The notes under the pieces: model-generated
Database searches by the model: none
The model's input: only the letters and a program-made list of their open reading frames with translations
What the model was told of the DNA's origin: nothing
Shown here: in pieces, positions 1-7,698 of the stretch
How the letters are laid out: each line of letters begins with the position of its first letter
Numbering within the stretch: the stretch's first letter is position 1
Assembly: GCF_900109605.1 (NCBI RefSeq)
Contig: NZ_FOAM01000001.1
Coordinates: 186,001-250,000 of the forward strand
Direction of reading: 5' to 3'
Source of the DNA: Xaviernesmea oryzae
Lineage (GTDB): Bacteria; Pseudomonadota; Alphaproteobacteria; Rhizobiales; Rhizobiaceae
DNA length: 64,000 nt
Made by a program: the position numbers and the translations under genes

Positions 1-259
1 CGGCCGTTTCAATTGCTGGGAGCTTGATCGATATCGCGCGCTGCGCGGGCGCAGGCCGGGGATGGATGAATGGTGCGGCTTGCGCTGCAGCCCATGCCCT
101 GTCTTTCGCATCGGCATCCTCATTTCGCATGATGGACATCATATATTCGATCGGGGAAATCCCTTCCGACATCACCTTGCCCAGCACCTCGACCGTGCGG
201 CGGTTCAGTGTCCCCGGCTTACGCCCTGCGCCGGCTCCCGCGCCGCCAGTCTTCGCCAT
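1..259 (-). CDS. Phage terminase-small-subunit-like protein (3' end outside window)
   Basis: The minus-strand frame begins at ATG 259 and runs off the left edge, giving about 86 residues. An AGGAG lies about 10 nt before the ATG. The N-terminus is Gly/Ala-rich, followed by a GRKPGTLNRRTVEV segment and an AAPFIHPRPAP segment. From memory, this arrangement is typical of small phage proteins encoded just before the large terminase subunit, which help recognise DNA for packaging. No catalytic motif is visible. The same frame stays open upstream to about position 493 with no ATG, so 259 may be an internal start of a longer, damaged gene (see the next entry). Together with the integrase at 2046-3284 it marks this end of the window as phage-derived. 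The family call is tentative. Confidence 0.45.
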   Translation of the reverse strand, partial: MAKTGGAGAGAGRKPGTLNRRTVEVLGKVMSEGISPIEYMMSIMRNEDADAKDRAWAAAQAAPFIHPRPAPAQRAISIKLPAIETA

Positions 260-545
260 TCCCTGTTTCTCCTGATTGGCCTTCAAACGGCCGATACGTT
301 CGAAAGAAGTGCCCGGCAGGTCGGGCAACGCCGCTGTCGATCCGTCCACTTCGATAATGCGGGTGATGATCAGCGCGTCCCGCTCACGGCGCCAGTCGAT
401 GCCCCTGGAACGTAAAAACCGATCGAACTCGTCTTCGCTGTGGTCCCCGGCCAAAACGCTGATGACGCGGAGAATGAAGGCGCCGTGGCTGGCTCAGCCT
501 TGCCAAGGCGCAGATACTCGGCAAGCCGAATGATATATAGCCTTC
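260..545 (-). pseudogene. Frameshifted 5' part of a phage-type gene
   Basis: Two minus-strand frames each look coding but do not connect. From about 545 one frame reads GKGRRLYIIRLAEYLRLGKAE. Near 495 the coding character passes to another frame reading AFILRVISVLAGDHSEDEFDRF (first 20 or so residues only), which continues without a stop into the ORF starting at 259. The second frame has a TGA at 494-496 and no ATG, and the first frame has stops just before it begins. The simplest reading is a single gene broken by a small indel near 485-500. The product is not recognised beyond its phage-like context. Confidence 0.35.
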
Positions 546-618
546 GCCCCTTCCCGTTACGCTTGCCAAACTATTAAGTTGTGCGATTACTGTCTCTTGC
601 GTAGAGCGGGGGCTGCTT

Positions 619-1632
619 ATGGCGGATGCGCAGGAACAGACAAAGAACAAGCCAAGCGGCTACACCCGACGGCTTGCAGAACTCGCGGGATTTGGAAGCT
701 TGTTTGCAGCAGGCATTGGAGCCCTCTCCAATGTTCTTCCCGGTGTTCCTCCAATCGGTCTCTTCACTGTCTTCATTGGAGCAGCAATGGGGTTGCTCTT
801 CCTGCTGGTGGTTAGAAATGCGACCACCTTTAATCCAGAGCGCTTTGGCACTGTAGTGAGCTTTCTGGTTTGGTCGATCGCTATATGCGCGGTGGTTTTC
901 ATGTTCGCTATGACTTCGAGGGCAGTAGGTCCCGTAGTGCGTGAGCTTTTCGATATGTTCGACACGCCGGAAGTCTCTCCTAAAAAGACTAAATTCGAAC
1001 CAGACACCGGCGAGGGCGATCTTCGCAAGGCAGATGAACCCAAATTCGATCAGAGACTTGCTCCAATACGTGGGGAGCCCCAACAGCCGAATTTCGCCAA
1101 TAAAGAGACGGCATTCAATCGACCTGTCGCGAGCACGGAGAGCAGCCCGGACACACGAGCTGCCACGTTAGAAGAGCAAGCGAAGATGGCCGCTGATGCT
1201 CCGGCTTCTTCCGAGATGACGATCACGCCGGGATCGATTGCTGACAGAGAGGAGGCCACTGATCTCGCCGCGTCTGCTCCAGACAAGCGAATTGTTTACT
1301 ACTATCGCCCTGTGGATGGCGAGCGGGTACGCGATGCGCTGCGAGCTGCACACTTGCAATGGACAGAAAGTGACAATTTCAAGAACTTAATTAATAATCC
1401 CACCAATGCAATCGCTTGCTCACCAACCTCTGATCCCGCAACATTCAAACGTCTAGTCGCAGCACTGCGCTCCGCTGGTATCACCATACGGAGTATAGAT
1501 TTTTTCAGAAAATCTACTAAGCGTGGCTTCGAGATTTTGAACACGTCCTTCTTAGATGGGCCCAGCGTAGATTACCCCCCTCTAACGGACGAGCAACTAG
1601 ATGTGGCTAAATGTTCGCCCATGCATAATTAA
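619..1632 (+). CDS. Membrane protein of unknown function with a C-terminal soluble domain
   Basis: This is a 337-residue protein. Residues 1-20 are polar. Three hydrophobic segments follow at about 24-44, 47-66 and 80-103, and then a long charged, Pro/Glu/Ala-rich linker of about 110 residues. The last 115 residues form a compact domain with VYYYRPVDGERVRDAL and NAIACSP segments and a predicted beta-alpha pattern. Short domains of similar look occur at the C-terminus of some caspase-like or TIR-like bacterial proteins, but that comparison is from memory and weak. The first ATG of the frame is used; its ribosome site is poor. The lower GC than core genes and the position beside a phage relic and an integrase suggest cargo of the element. 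No function can be assigned. Confidence 0.7.
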   Translation: MADAQEQTKNKPSGYTRRLAELAGFGSLFAAGIGALSNVLPGVPPIGLFTVFIGAAMGLLFLLVVRNATTFNPERFGTVVSFLVWSIAICAVVFMFAMTSRAVGPVVRELFDMFDTPEVSPKKTKFEPDTGEGDLRKADEPKFDQRLAPIRGEPQQPNFANKETAFNRPVASTESSPDTRAATLEEQAKMAADAPASSEMTITPGSIADREEATDLAASAPDKRIVYYYRPVDGERVRDALRAAHLQWTESDNFKNLINNPTNAIACSPTSDPATFKRLVAALRSAGITIRSIDFFRKSTKRGFEILNTSFLDGPSVDYPPLTDEQLDVAKCSPMHN

Positions 1633-1646
1633 GGTGCGTGTCCTGT

Positions 1647-2030
1647 TTAAATGGGAAGGTTGTTGCAGGCGCCGGCCCGCTGTGTTGCGACAATCTTCCA
1701 GCTGTCAGCGGTGCCCCGGCTATCTGTCGCTTTGGTCTGGATCAGCAGTTGGCACTGCGCGGTCCGCGTGATCGCCGGCGTGACCTTGGTCGCTGGCAGC
1801 GTAATCATGACGGGATCGGTCCGGAAGACGAACACGCGCCCGCCCTGGACCGGATAGGCATCGGCTGGCAGCATCCCGGTTTGCGCCGTGAACTGCCCGA
1901 TCGTCAAACCGTTCAACGCCTCCAGCCTAGCGTTAAGGCTCTCGTCGATCGCTGCTTGATACTCCTGGCTGGTCTGGCAGCCGGCGAGCGCAAGCAGCGC
2001 GACGGCGGCGCCTAGAAGTCTGCGGGGCAT
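1647..2030 (-). CDS. Small predicted lipoprotein
   Basis: The protein has 127 residues. A signal peptide of about 17 residues ends in a lipobox (LALAGC, Cys18), so the mature form should be lipid-anchored. The aspartate expected of inner-membrane retention is not at +2 (Gln19), which would favour outer-membrane sorting if Lol rules apply. The mature part has three further cysteines and an IGQFTAQTGMLPADAYPVQGG (first 20 residues) region without a known catalytic motif. Rhizobial genomes carry similar small lipoproteins of unknown role. It starts 15 nt after the integrase stop on the same strand, so the two are probably co-transcribed. No function is claimed. Confidence 0.75.
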   Translation of the reverse strand: MPRRLLGAAVALLALAGCQTSQEYQAAIDESLNARLEALNGLTIGQFTAQTGMLPADAYPVQGGRVFVFRTDPVMITLPATKVTPAITRTAQCQLLIQTKATDSRGTADSWKIVATQRAGACNNLPI

Positions 2031-2045
2031 GCTGTCGTCGCTCCT

Positions 2046-3284
2046 TCAGGAAAAGATGTCTTGTTTGCCGCCAGCGGCGCCAGCCGGTGGCGCCTGCGGC
2101 TCTGCGGCGGTTGCTGGTTCGCAAAAGGCAGCCCACTCGACCATCAGCTTCCTGCGCTTCTCCAGGGCATCGCCGCGGCGATAGGCGCGTTCTGTTTCGT
2201 CGCCGACGGCGTGCGCCAATGCGGCCTCCGCCACTTCGCGCGGGAAAGACGTCTCTTCGCCGCACCAGTCGCGGAAGGAGGAGCGGAAGCCGTGCGTGGT
2301 GACCTCGACTTTCAGCCGACGGAGCAGCATTTCGAACGACATCACGGAGAGGGGCCGTCCTTGCACCCTTCCAGGAAAGACGAACGCGTCAGGCTCAGTC
2401 CCGAAGGTTTTCGCGATTTCGAGGATCTGCAAGGCGCGCGGCGCCAGCGGGACACGGTGTTCGCGGCCGGCCTTCATGCGGTCTTTCGGTATTGTCCAGA
2501 CAGCGCTTTTCGTATCGACCTCGCGCCACCGCATTCCCATGGTCTCTCCGGACCTGGCTGCGGTCAGGATCGTGAATTCGAGCGCCAGGGCAGCCAGCGC
2601 TTTGCGCTCACGCAACCGTTTGATGAACGCCGGCAGCTCGGCATAATCCATCGCGGCATGATGGCCGCGGGCAAGCTTCCGGCGCTTCGGTAACAGCTTG
2701 TCGAGATGGCCGCGCCAGCGCGCAGGATTTTCGCCTGACCGCAGACCATTTGCCTTGGCCGCGTCGAGGACGCGCTCGATCCGCCCGCGCAGCCGTGAAG
2801 CCGTCTCGGATTTCGAAAGCCAGATCGGTTTGAGCACCGCGACGATATCTGACGTCTCGATCTGGTCGATCGCCTTGGCCCGAAGCGGCTTCGCATAGAC
2901 CTCCAGCGTCATCTTCCACTGATTGATATGTTTCGCGTTCCGAAACTGCGGCGTCATATCCTTGACGAAGTCGTCCGCGCAGTCGCCGAAGCTCGGCGTG
3001 ATTGCCTTCGCCGCGCCTTTGGCCGAAATCGGATCGATGCCGGCGGCAAGCTGCGCCCGTGCTTTCACCGCCAGTTCACGCGCAGTAGCCAGGGGTACGG
3101 CATTGACGCCCCCGAGGCCCATCTCGCGGAGGCGATCTTCACGTCGATAGAGGAATGCCCATCGCTTCGCGCCCGATTTATCGACGACCAGGTAAAGGCC
3201 TCCGCCATCACCATGTCGTCCGGGTTTTGTGATCGTGGAGACGGTTCTCGCCGACAGCTTATTCAAGGTTAGAGCCATTTTCAC
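2046..3284 (-). CDS. P4-type tyrosine integrase
   Basis: This 412-residue site-specific recombinase has the P4/CP4-57 layout. An arm-binding N-terminal domain (about 1-90, GDGGGLYLVV) is followed by a helical core-binding domain (about 100-190) and a catalytic domain (about 205-395). The catalytic residues can be placed: Arg244 in TAARSGE, His331 and Arg334 in HGFR, His358 in ALAHAVG and the nucleophile Tyr368 in ERAYRRGD. All are present, so the enzyme looks active. An extended Ala/Pro-rich tail ends at residue 412. Such integrases usually insert elements at the 3' end of a tRNA or tmRNA gene, with the att site near the 5' end of int. A possible att core lies about 140 bp upstream at 3425-3437. 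It mobilises the element whose left part leaves the window. Confidence 0.93.
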   Translation of the reverse strand: MKMALTLNKLSARTVSTITKPGRHGDGGGLYLVVDKSGAKRWAFLYRREDRLREMGLGGVNAVPLATARELAVKARAQLAAGIDPISAKGAAKAITPSFGDCADDFVKDMTPQFRNAKHINQWKMTLEVYAKPLRAKAIDQIETSDIVAVLKPIWLSKSETASRLRGRIERVLDAAKANGLRSGENPARWRGHLDKLLPKRRKLARGHHAAMDYAELPAFIKRLRERKALAALALEFTILTAARSGETMGMRWREVDTKSAVWTIPKDRMKAGREHRVPLAPRALQILEIAKTFGTEPDAFVFPGRVQGRPLSVMSFEMLLRRLKVEVTTHGFRSSFRDWCGEETSFPREVAEAALAHAVGDETERAYRRGDALEKRRKLMVEWAAFCEPATAAEPQAPPAGAAGGKQDIFS

Positions 3285-3600
3285 CCCAACATCTACCCTA
3301 ATAATCGACCGTCATTCTATGCGATAAGTTGAGACGGTCCAATACGGGTAAATTAAGTATGTATTTGACTATATTGGATAATCTGACATACCATGATACG
3401 TTGGGATGCGGTAGTTTGGCGGACCCCCTCTCCGCCATGCAGCTTTGGCTATCAGGTTTTCCCTTGTCCTTCTGACTTCATTGACTTTGAATGCTGATGC
3501 CCAAACTTGCTAGGGCCACCTCCCGGCACGACCTCGCGCTTGGACTCCGAATTACGGTGTGATCTAAAAGCGTGCCGCCATATCGAGTGCGTGAGGACCG
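3285..3600. other. Non-coding stretch between integrase and HipA-like gene
   Basis: No convincing gene is present. The stretch is AT-richer than its surroundings and should hold the promoters of the divergently transcribed integrase and kinase genes. It contains a short hairpin, GGCGGA / TCCGCC (3418-3423 and 3431-3436), and the possible att core described separately. Confidence 0.5.
3425..3437 (+). other. Possible attachment-site core resembling a tRNA-Ser 3' end
   Basis: The 13 bases CCCCTCTCCGCCA match the acceptor stem, discriminator and CCA end expected for an alphaproteobacterial tRNA-Ser. They lie about 140 bp before the integrase start, where P4-type elements keep att. No tRNA body is next to it, so this would be the distal repeat left after insertion. 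The match also overlaps a local hairpin, which could explain it without any att function. Confidence 0.3.
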
Positions 3601-4338
3601 ATGCCGATCGAAATCGACGAAGTGCTTAGACGCTCCGAGCAGGGGGCAACAGAGCCCTACATTTGTCGAGGCTCGGACGGCAAACTCTACTTCGTTAAAG
3701 GCAAGGGAGCAGGTTACGATTCGCTCGTGAAAGAGTGGGTGGCCGGACAACTGGCACGGCAACTGGATTTACCTATTCCGCGTTTTTGCGTCGTTATGGT
3801 GCCACAAGAGCTGTACGACGCGGGCCGGAATGGGGCGTTGCGAGACCTGGGATACGGATTTTTGTTCGGCTCAGAAAATGTTGAGAACGTGAATGAAGTA
3901 TCGCTGGTCAATGTTCAGCACGCTCCCGCAAAACTCAAGCGTGATATTGCTGCTTTCGATTGGTGGATCCGAAATGGCGACCGGACGCTAACTGACTCTG
4001 GCGGCAATCCCAATCTCCTCTGGTCGGAGTCAGCTCGCCGACTGGTTGTCATCGATCATAATCTGGCCTTCGACGAAGAGGTAACTCTTCATTCACAGCT
4101 TGAGAGCCATATTTTCAGTAGTTCCCTGGCCGAGATTTGCGAACAGTCAGCTCTGCAGGGTCATTACAACGCAAGGTTTGAGAAGGCCTTGACGGACTTG
4201 CCCCAGATCCTTGGTGACATCCCAGAACGGTGGCACTATGTAGACGACGCCCGCACGGTTGAAATCAACTTGTCGCTCGATCTTGTCGAGGACACACTGC
4301 GGCGACACAGGGTGCCTGCGTTTTGGGAACGAATATGA
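3601..4338 (+). CDS. HipA-like kinase-fold protein (HipA_2 family)
   Basis: The product has 245 residues, about half the length of HipA, and resembles the short HipA_2 group. The N-terminal part holds a beta-rich ATP-grip region with KLYFVKGKG (Lys candidate) and KEWVAGQLARQLDLPIP. The central part has the HipA-type sequence AFDWWIRNGDRTLTDSGGNPN, first 20 residues (Asp and Asn of the catalytic loop), and RLVVIDHNLAF carries the Mg-binding Asp. HipA proteins are Ser/Thr kinases and act as toxins in toxin-antitoxin pairs. No HipB-like antitoxin gene is present; instead the stop overlaps the start of a DUF3037 gene (ATGA), which implies translational coupling. Substrate and role are unknown. 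Confidence 0.8.
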   Translation: MPIEIDEVLRRSEQGATEPYICRGSDGKLYFVKGKGAGYDSLVKEWVAGQLARQLDLPIPRFCVVMVPQELYDAGRNGALRDLGYGFLFGSENVENVNEVSLVNVQHAPAKLKRDIAAFDWWIRNGDRTLTDSGGNPNLLWSESARRLVVIDHNLAFDEEVTLHSQLESHIFSSSLAEICEQSALQGHYNARFEKALTDLPQILGDIPERWHYVDDARTVEINLSLDLVEDTLRRHRVPAFWERI

Positions 4339-5174
4339 AAAAGCATGCGGTAAGCTATGCGATAATCCGTTTCCAGCCACATGTCGAAACGGGAGAATTC
4401 GCCAACATCGGTATTGTGCTCGTCGCACCACGCGCAAGCTATCTGGATTTCAGGCTTGAGACTAAGCGCCTGGGCAGGCTGACGAGCTTCTTTGACAGTG
4501 TCGAGGGGACGACTATTCGTGGCGTTCTCAAAAGCTACCACACAGAGCTTAAGCGGATCAGGGATTTAGCTGGCTATACGGGCAGTGGACAGCGTCGGTT
4601 CGAATTCGAGCTGAGCGATAACGCAGAGCATCTTTTTCAAGCCCTGACTAAGGACCGCGAAGGTATCATCCGCTTTAGCGAAGTCCGCTTTGCTATGACG
4701 GCTTGCCCCAAGAGCAAGCTAGATGAACTCTTCGAATACTACGTCAGACGCAATTTTGCTAGCTCGATTTATCGTGAGGGGTTACTAGAAAAGCAGGTCC
4801 GCGGATTTTTGAAGTTGCGTGACATTGGTCGAAATTTCAAGCCCATGGCTTTTTCGGACGGACTATACTCGGCGAAATTCCCTTTCGTGGAAATCGTCGA
4901 GCAAGAGCCTCTTATGGTCTTGAAGCCGATCTATCTCGGGCAGGATGAGCCGACGCGCATTCTCGATCACGGCAACAAATGGTTGTTCACCATCAACCGA
5001 TTGAAGGAAAAGCTTCCCCCTAATGTCGTTTTTGCAGTGGAGGGACCAAAAGACTCTCCAATACGTAAACGAGCTTTCCAAGAAGCGGTGGATTTGTTCC
5101 GAGCTAACGACATCAAGGTGGTAGATGCGGGAGATGAGAATGCGCTGGTCAGCGCCATAGAGCAACCAGCTTAG
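4335..5174 (+). CDS. DUF3037 domain protein
   Basis: The protein has 279 residues. The DUF3037 signature lies in the first 130 residues: an N-terminal SYAIIRFQPHVETGEFANIG (20 residues), then GIVLV and a helical region. A second alpha/beta part follows to the end. The start at ATG 4335 was chosen because it overlaps the upstream TGA as ATGA; a TTG 12 nt earlier is possible but less likely. The HipA_2-DUF3037 pair is, as far as I recall, a conserved two-gene unit in many bacteria, often in accessory regions, and DUF3037 has no established biochemical activity. The tight coupling suggests the two products form a complex or a toxin/regulator pair; that is inference. Confidence 0.8.
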   Translation: MKKHAVSYAIIRFQPHVETGEFANIGIVLVAPRASYLDFRLETKRLGRLTSFFDSVEGTTIRGVLKSYHTELKRIRDLAGYTGSGQRRFEFELSDNAEHLFQALTKDREGIIRFSEVRFAMTACPKSKLDELFEYYVRRNFASSIYREGLLEKQVRGFLKLRDIGRNFKPMAFSDGLYSAKFPFVEIVEQEPLMVLKPIYLGQDEPTRILDHGNKWLFTINRLKEKLPPNVVFAVEGPKDSPIRKRAFQEAVDLFRANDIKVVDAGDENALVSAIEQPA

Positions 5175-5301
5175 TAGCTCGCGGACTAATGGCATAGTGG
5201 TCGAATATACCGCAATCGAAATGCAGCATGCTTTCGACCTTCGGATCACGATAGAGGCGCACCATCTTGTCGGCTAGGCGGGGCGTTGTGTTTTTGATCC
5301 C
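5149..5301 (-). pseudogene. Coding-like remnant, unidentified
   Basis: Directly after the stop codon of the phosphoethanolamine transferase gene (5302-5304), and in the same frame, about 50 codons stay open to a TGA at 5149. The residues include RLADKMVRLYRDPKVESM and HFDCGIFDHYAI, which look like protein rather than random translation. The family's usual C-terminus does not extend this far. It may be the end of a gene truncated at the island junction. The segment overlaps the last codons of the DUF3037 gene on the other strand. Confidence 0.25.
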
Positions 5302-6960
5302 TTAATTAAGTAACTTCGGTCCTTTCGTCACGGTCTCCGCAACCTTCCCCTCTCCCCGGCATCCGGCAAAGACATCCAATCCCGGCTCATAGGCCGTCGT
5401 GGCAATGTCCATCAGTCCGAGCACGCTATGGAAGAGGTTGTCGTGCGAGGTCGGTGACGTGGCCGATGCCTGGAGGCAGGCCATGTCGAAGCCATTGGCC
5501 TTCTGCACATCCGGTGCGATCCAGGTGAGGAATGGCACATGGGTCTGCTGGGACGGGGCGATGAGATAGGGGGCGCCGTGCAGGTAAAGGCCGTTTTCGC
5601 CGAGCGACTCGCCATGATCGGACAGATAGATCACGGAGGCTGCAAGGGACGTCTCGCGTGCGGCGAGCTTGTCGATCACCTGAGCCACGACATGATCGGT
5701 GTAAAGGATCGTGTTGTCATAGGCATTGCGGATTTCCTGCGGCGTGCATTTGCCGAAATCCTCGGCGCGGCAATCCGGTTTGAACCGGCGGAATTCCTCA
5801 GGATAGCGGGCGAAATAAGCGGGGCCGTGGCTGCCGAGCTGGTGGAGCACCAAGACGCTGTCGCCCTTAATCTGGTCGAGCCATCGATCCATGCGGTCGA
5901 GCAGGATCCCGTCGAGGCATTCCCCGCCACTGCAAAAGCGAGGGTCGGCCGACTTCGGCAGGAATTCGTAGGGAACGCGGTCGGAGACCTTGTAGCTGCC
6001 GGTGTCATTGTCCAGCCAGGAGACCGCGACCTTTGCATGTCCCAACACATCGAGCAGGTTCTCCCGCTCCAGCGCCTTGTCGTGCGAATAGCCCTTCCGT
6101 GTCAGGTTCGAGAACATGCAGGGAAGGGAGACGGCCGTCGATGTGCCGCAGCTCGTCGTTTGGGGGAAATAGACGACACCTCTTTTCTTCATCTCGGGAT
6201 TGGTTTCGACCGGATAGCCACCGAGCGAAAAATCCTCCGCGCGTGCGGTCTCGCCGGCAATGATCACGGTCACCCTCGGTTTGGGGCCGGCCGGCCGGTG
6301 CGCATCGGCGCCAAGGGGCGCGGGTGCGCCGCGCGGCCCCCTCATCGCATCGACGCCATACCGAACAGCGCTCGTCATCGCGTAAAAGGGCGTCAGCGGA
6401 TCCATGATTTCGTGATGGGCGCGGCTGACGCCGGCAATGGTCTTGTAATCGCTGACGGCCGAGCCGGCCAGAACCAGAAGACAGCCCGTGATGATTGCCG
6501 TGTTGTGCAGCAATTTCGACAGGATCGGCCTGTGGACGATCCGCACCCACAGGATCAAGGCGCTCGGCAGCAGGCCCGTCAACGCTAGATGCAGCACGAA
6601 GCGCGGGGTGATCAGATGTCCTGTCTCGGCAGAGGTGGACTGCATCATGTTGCGGATCATCTCGCGGTCGATGACCACACCGAACTGGTCGGTGAACCAT
6701 GAGGCAGCCGAGGCCGTCAGCACGAACAGGATCAGAACGGGCTTGGTAATATATTTGGCCGAAAACAGCGTCAGCAGCGCCAATGCGCTTGCGGTCACGC
6801 CGGTGGCGAACAGGCCGAGCGCCAGGTGGTCGTCCTTGAAGTCTGCGGCAGCCCGCGTCCAGAAAGCATGGTTGGCAACGAGCAGAAGATAGGCTGTCGT
6901 CATCGCGCAGAGGGTGAAGCTTCCAACCTGCGGACGCGTCTTCCAGAAAGATGGCTTCAT
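5302..6960 (-). CDS. eptA: Lipid A phosphoethanolamine transferase (EptA/MCR-like)
   Basis: The product has 552 residues, the usual length for EptA/PmrC enzymes, which transfer phosphoethanolamine from phosphatidylethanolamine to lipid A phosphate on the periplasmic side of the inner membrane. Five N-terminal membrane segments lie within residues 15-180. The periplasmic sulfatase-like domain starts near 228. Visible active-site elements are the metal-binding Glu237 (AGETAR), the acceptor Thr273 in the SCGTSTAVSLPCMF motif, and the SDHGESLGE zinc site near the C-terminus. The cysteine pairs of the family are mostly present. The modification lowers the negative charge of LPS and raises resistance to cationic peptides. 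The gene stands alone; no PmrAB-type regulator is adjacent. Confidence 0.93.
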   Translation of the reverse strand: MKPSFWKTRPQVGSFTLCAMTTAYLLLVANHAFWTRAAADFKDDHLALGLFATGVTASALALLTLFSAKYITKPVLILFVLTASAASWFTDQFGVVIDREMIRNMMQSTSAETGHLITPRFVLHLALTGLLPSALILWVRIVHRPILSKLLHNTAIITGCLLVLAGSAVSDYKTIAGVSRAHHEIMDPLTPFYAMTSAVRYGVDAMRGPRGAPAPLGADAHRPAGPKPRVTVIIAGETARAEDFSLGGYPVETNPEMKKRGVVYFPQTTSCGTSTAVSLPCMFSNLTRKGYSHDKALERENLLDVLGHAKVAVSWLDNDTGSYKVSDRVPYEFLPKSADPRFCSGGECLDGILLDRMDRWLDQIKGDSVLVLHQLGSHGPAYFARYPEEFRRFKPDCRAEDFGKCTPQEIRNAYDNTILYTDHVVAQVIDKLAARETSLAASVIYLSDHGESLGENGLYLHGAPYLIAPSQQTHVPFLTWIAPDVQKANGFDMACLQASATSPTSHDNLFHSVLGLMDIATTAYEPGLDVFAGCRGEGKVAETVTKGPKLLN

Positions 6961-7290
6961 GCTATGCGATGCTTTCGCGATGTCAGGGCCGGCAGGCGCT
7001 CAAAGGCATGCAGGATGCCAAGGCCACTGTCCTGCTCGAATTGAGGCGGAATTTCGGATGTCCGCCATGTCTCGAGGATCGGTTTCTGTGTGGAATTTCT
7101 TTGAATGTTCGGACCTGCGGCGGTCCATGGATTAGGTTAATCCATTCTTCCTGTCATCTTCCTATCAAAGGGAGAAGATAAGCTGGTGGCGGAAGAGAAT
7201 AGGCGAGGGCGAAGCCTGCTCGAGACACTGCTTCGAAGACGCGGCGCGCGAACGCCCGATCCTGCCTCTGCAAAGGGAAGCGCCAGGGGG
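6961..7290. other. Intergenic region upstream of eptA
   Basis: About 330 bp without a supported gene. Short ORFs on both strands have no recognisable domain. It should contain the eptA promoter and the 3' flank of the DUF982 gene. Confidence 0.5.
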
Positions 7291-7536
7291 CTAGGCCTTG
7301 ATGTCGAGTCCGGCTTCATGCGCCGCGGCGATAAAGGATAGCCGGGCTGCTTCCGCTGATTTTTTGCCCTTCATCGCGGCTTCGAGGGTCTGTAGGGCTT
7401 GATCCAGCGCCTTGCCCTCCTCAACCGGCCAGTCCTCGATCAAGGCCCAGGATGCTTCCTGATTGTTCCTGATGGTCGTGAACGTGCCGGGATCTCCCAG
7501 CGCCAGGGAAACGGGCTTGTTCCAGTCGTTGCTCAC
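7291..7536 (-). CDS. DUF982 protein
   Basis: An 81-residue protein of the rhizobial DUF982 family. Recognisable features are the N-terminal W-x-x-PV pattern, an ALIEDWPVEEGKALDQAL segment and the C-terminal AARLSFIAAAHEAGLDI. The GTG at 7536 was chosen over an upstream ATG because GGAG lies 8 nt before it and the family begins at this point. The family is small, cytoplasmic and often present in many copies in Rhizobiaceae; its function is unknown. Confidence 0.85.
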   Translation of the reverse strand: MSNDWNKPVSLALGDPGTFTTIRNNQEASWALIEDWPVEEGKALDQALQTLEAAMKGKKSAEAARLSFIAAAHEAGLDIKA

Positions 7537-7698
7537 GCGATGCTCTCCAATATCCGTCGCTCTCCCGTAACGCCATTCCCCTCTCGTGGCGAGCCCTCCC
7601 ATAACAAGAAGGCTAGGCGATGTTTCGCGGGCGGAAAGAGCAGAGCGGACTTTCCGCGTTCGAGCGAGAGGACATTCGATCGGTCCGGCGTCGAGCCG

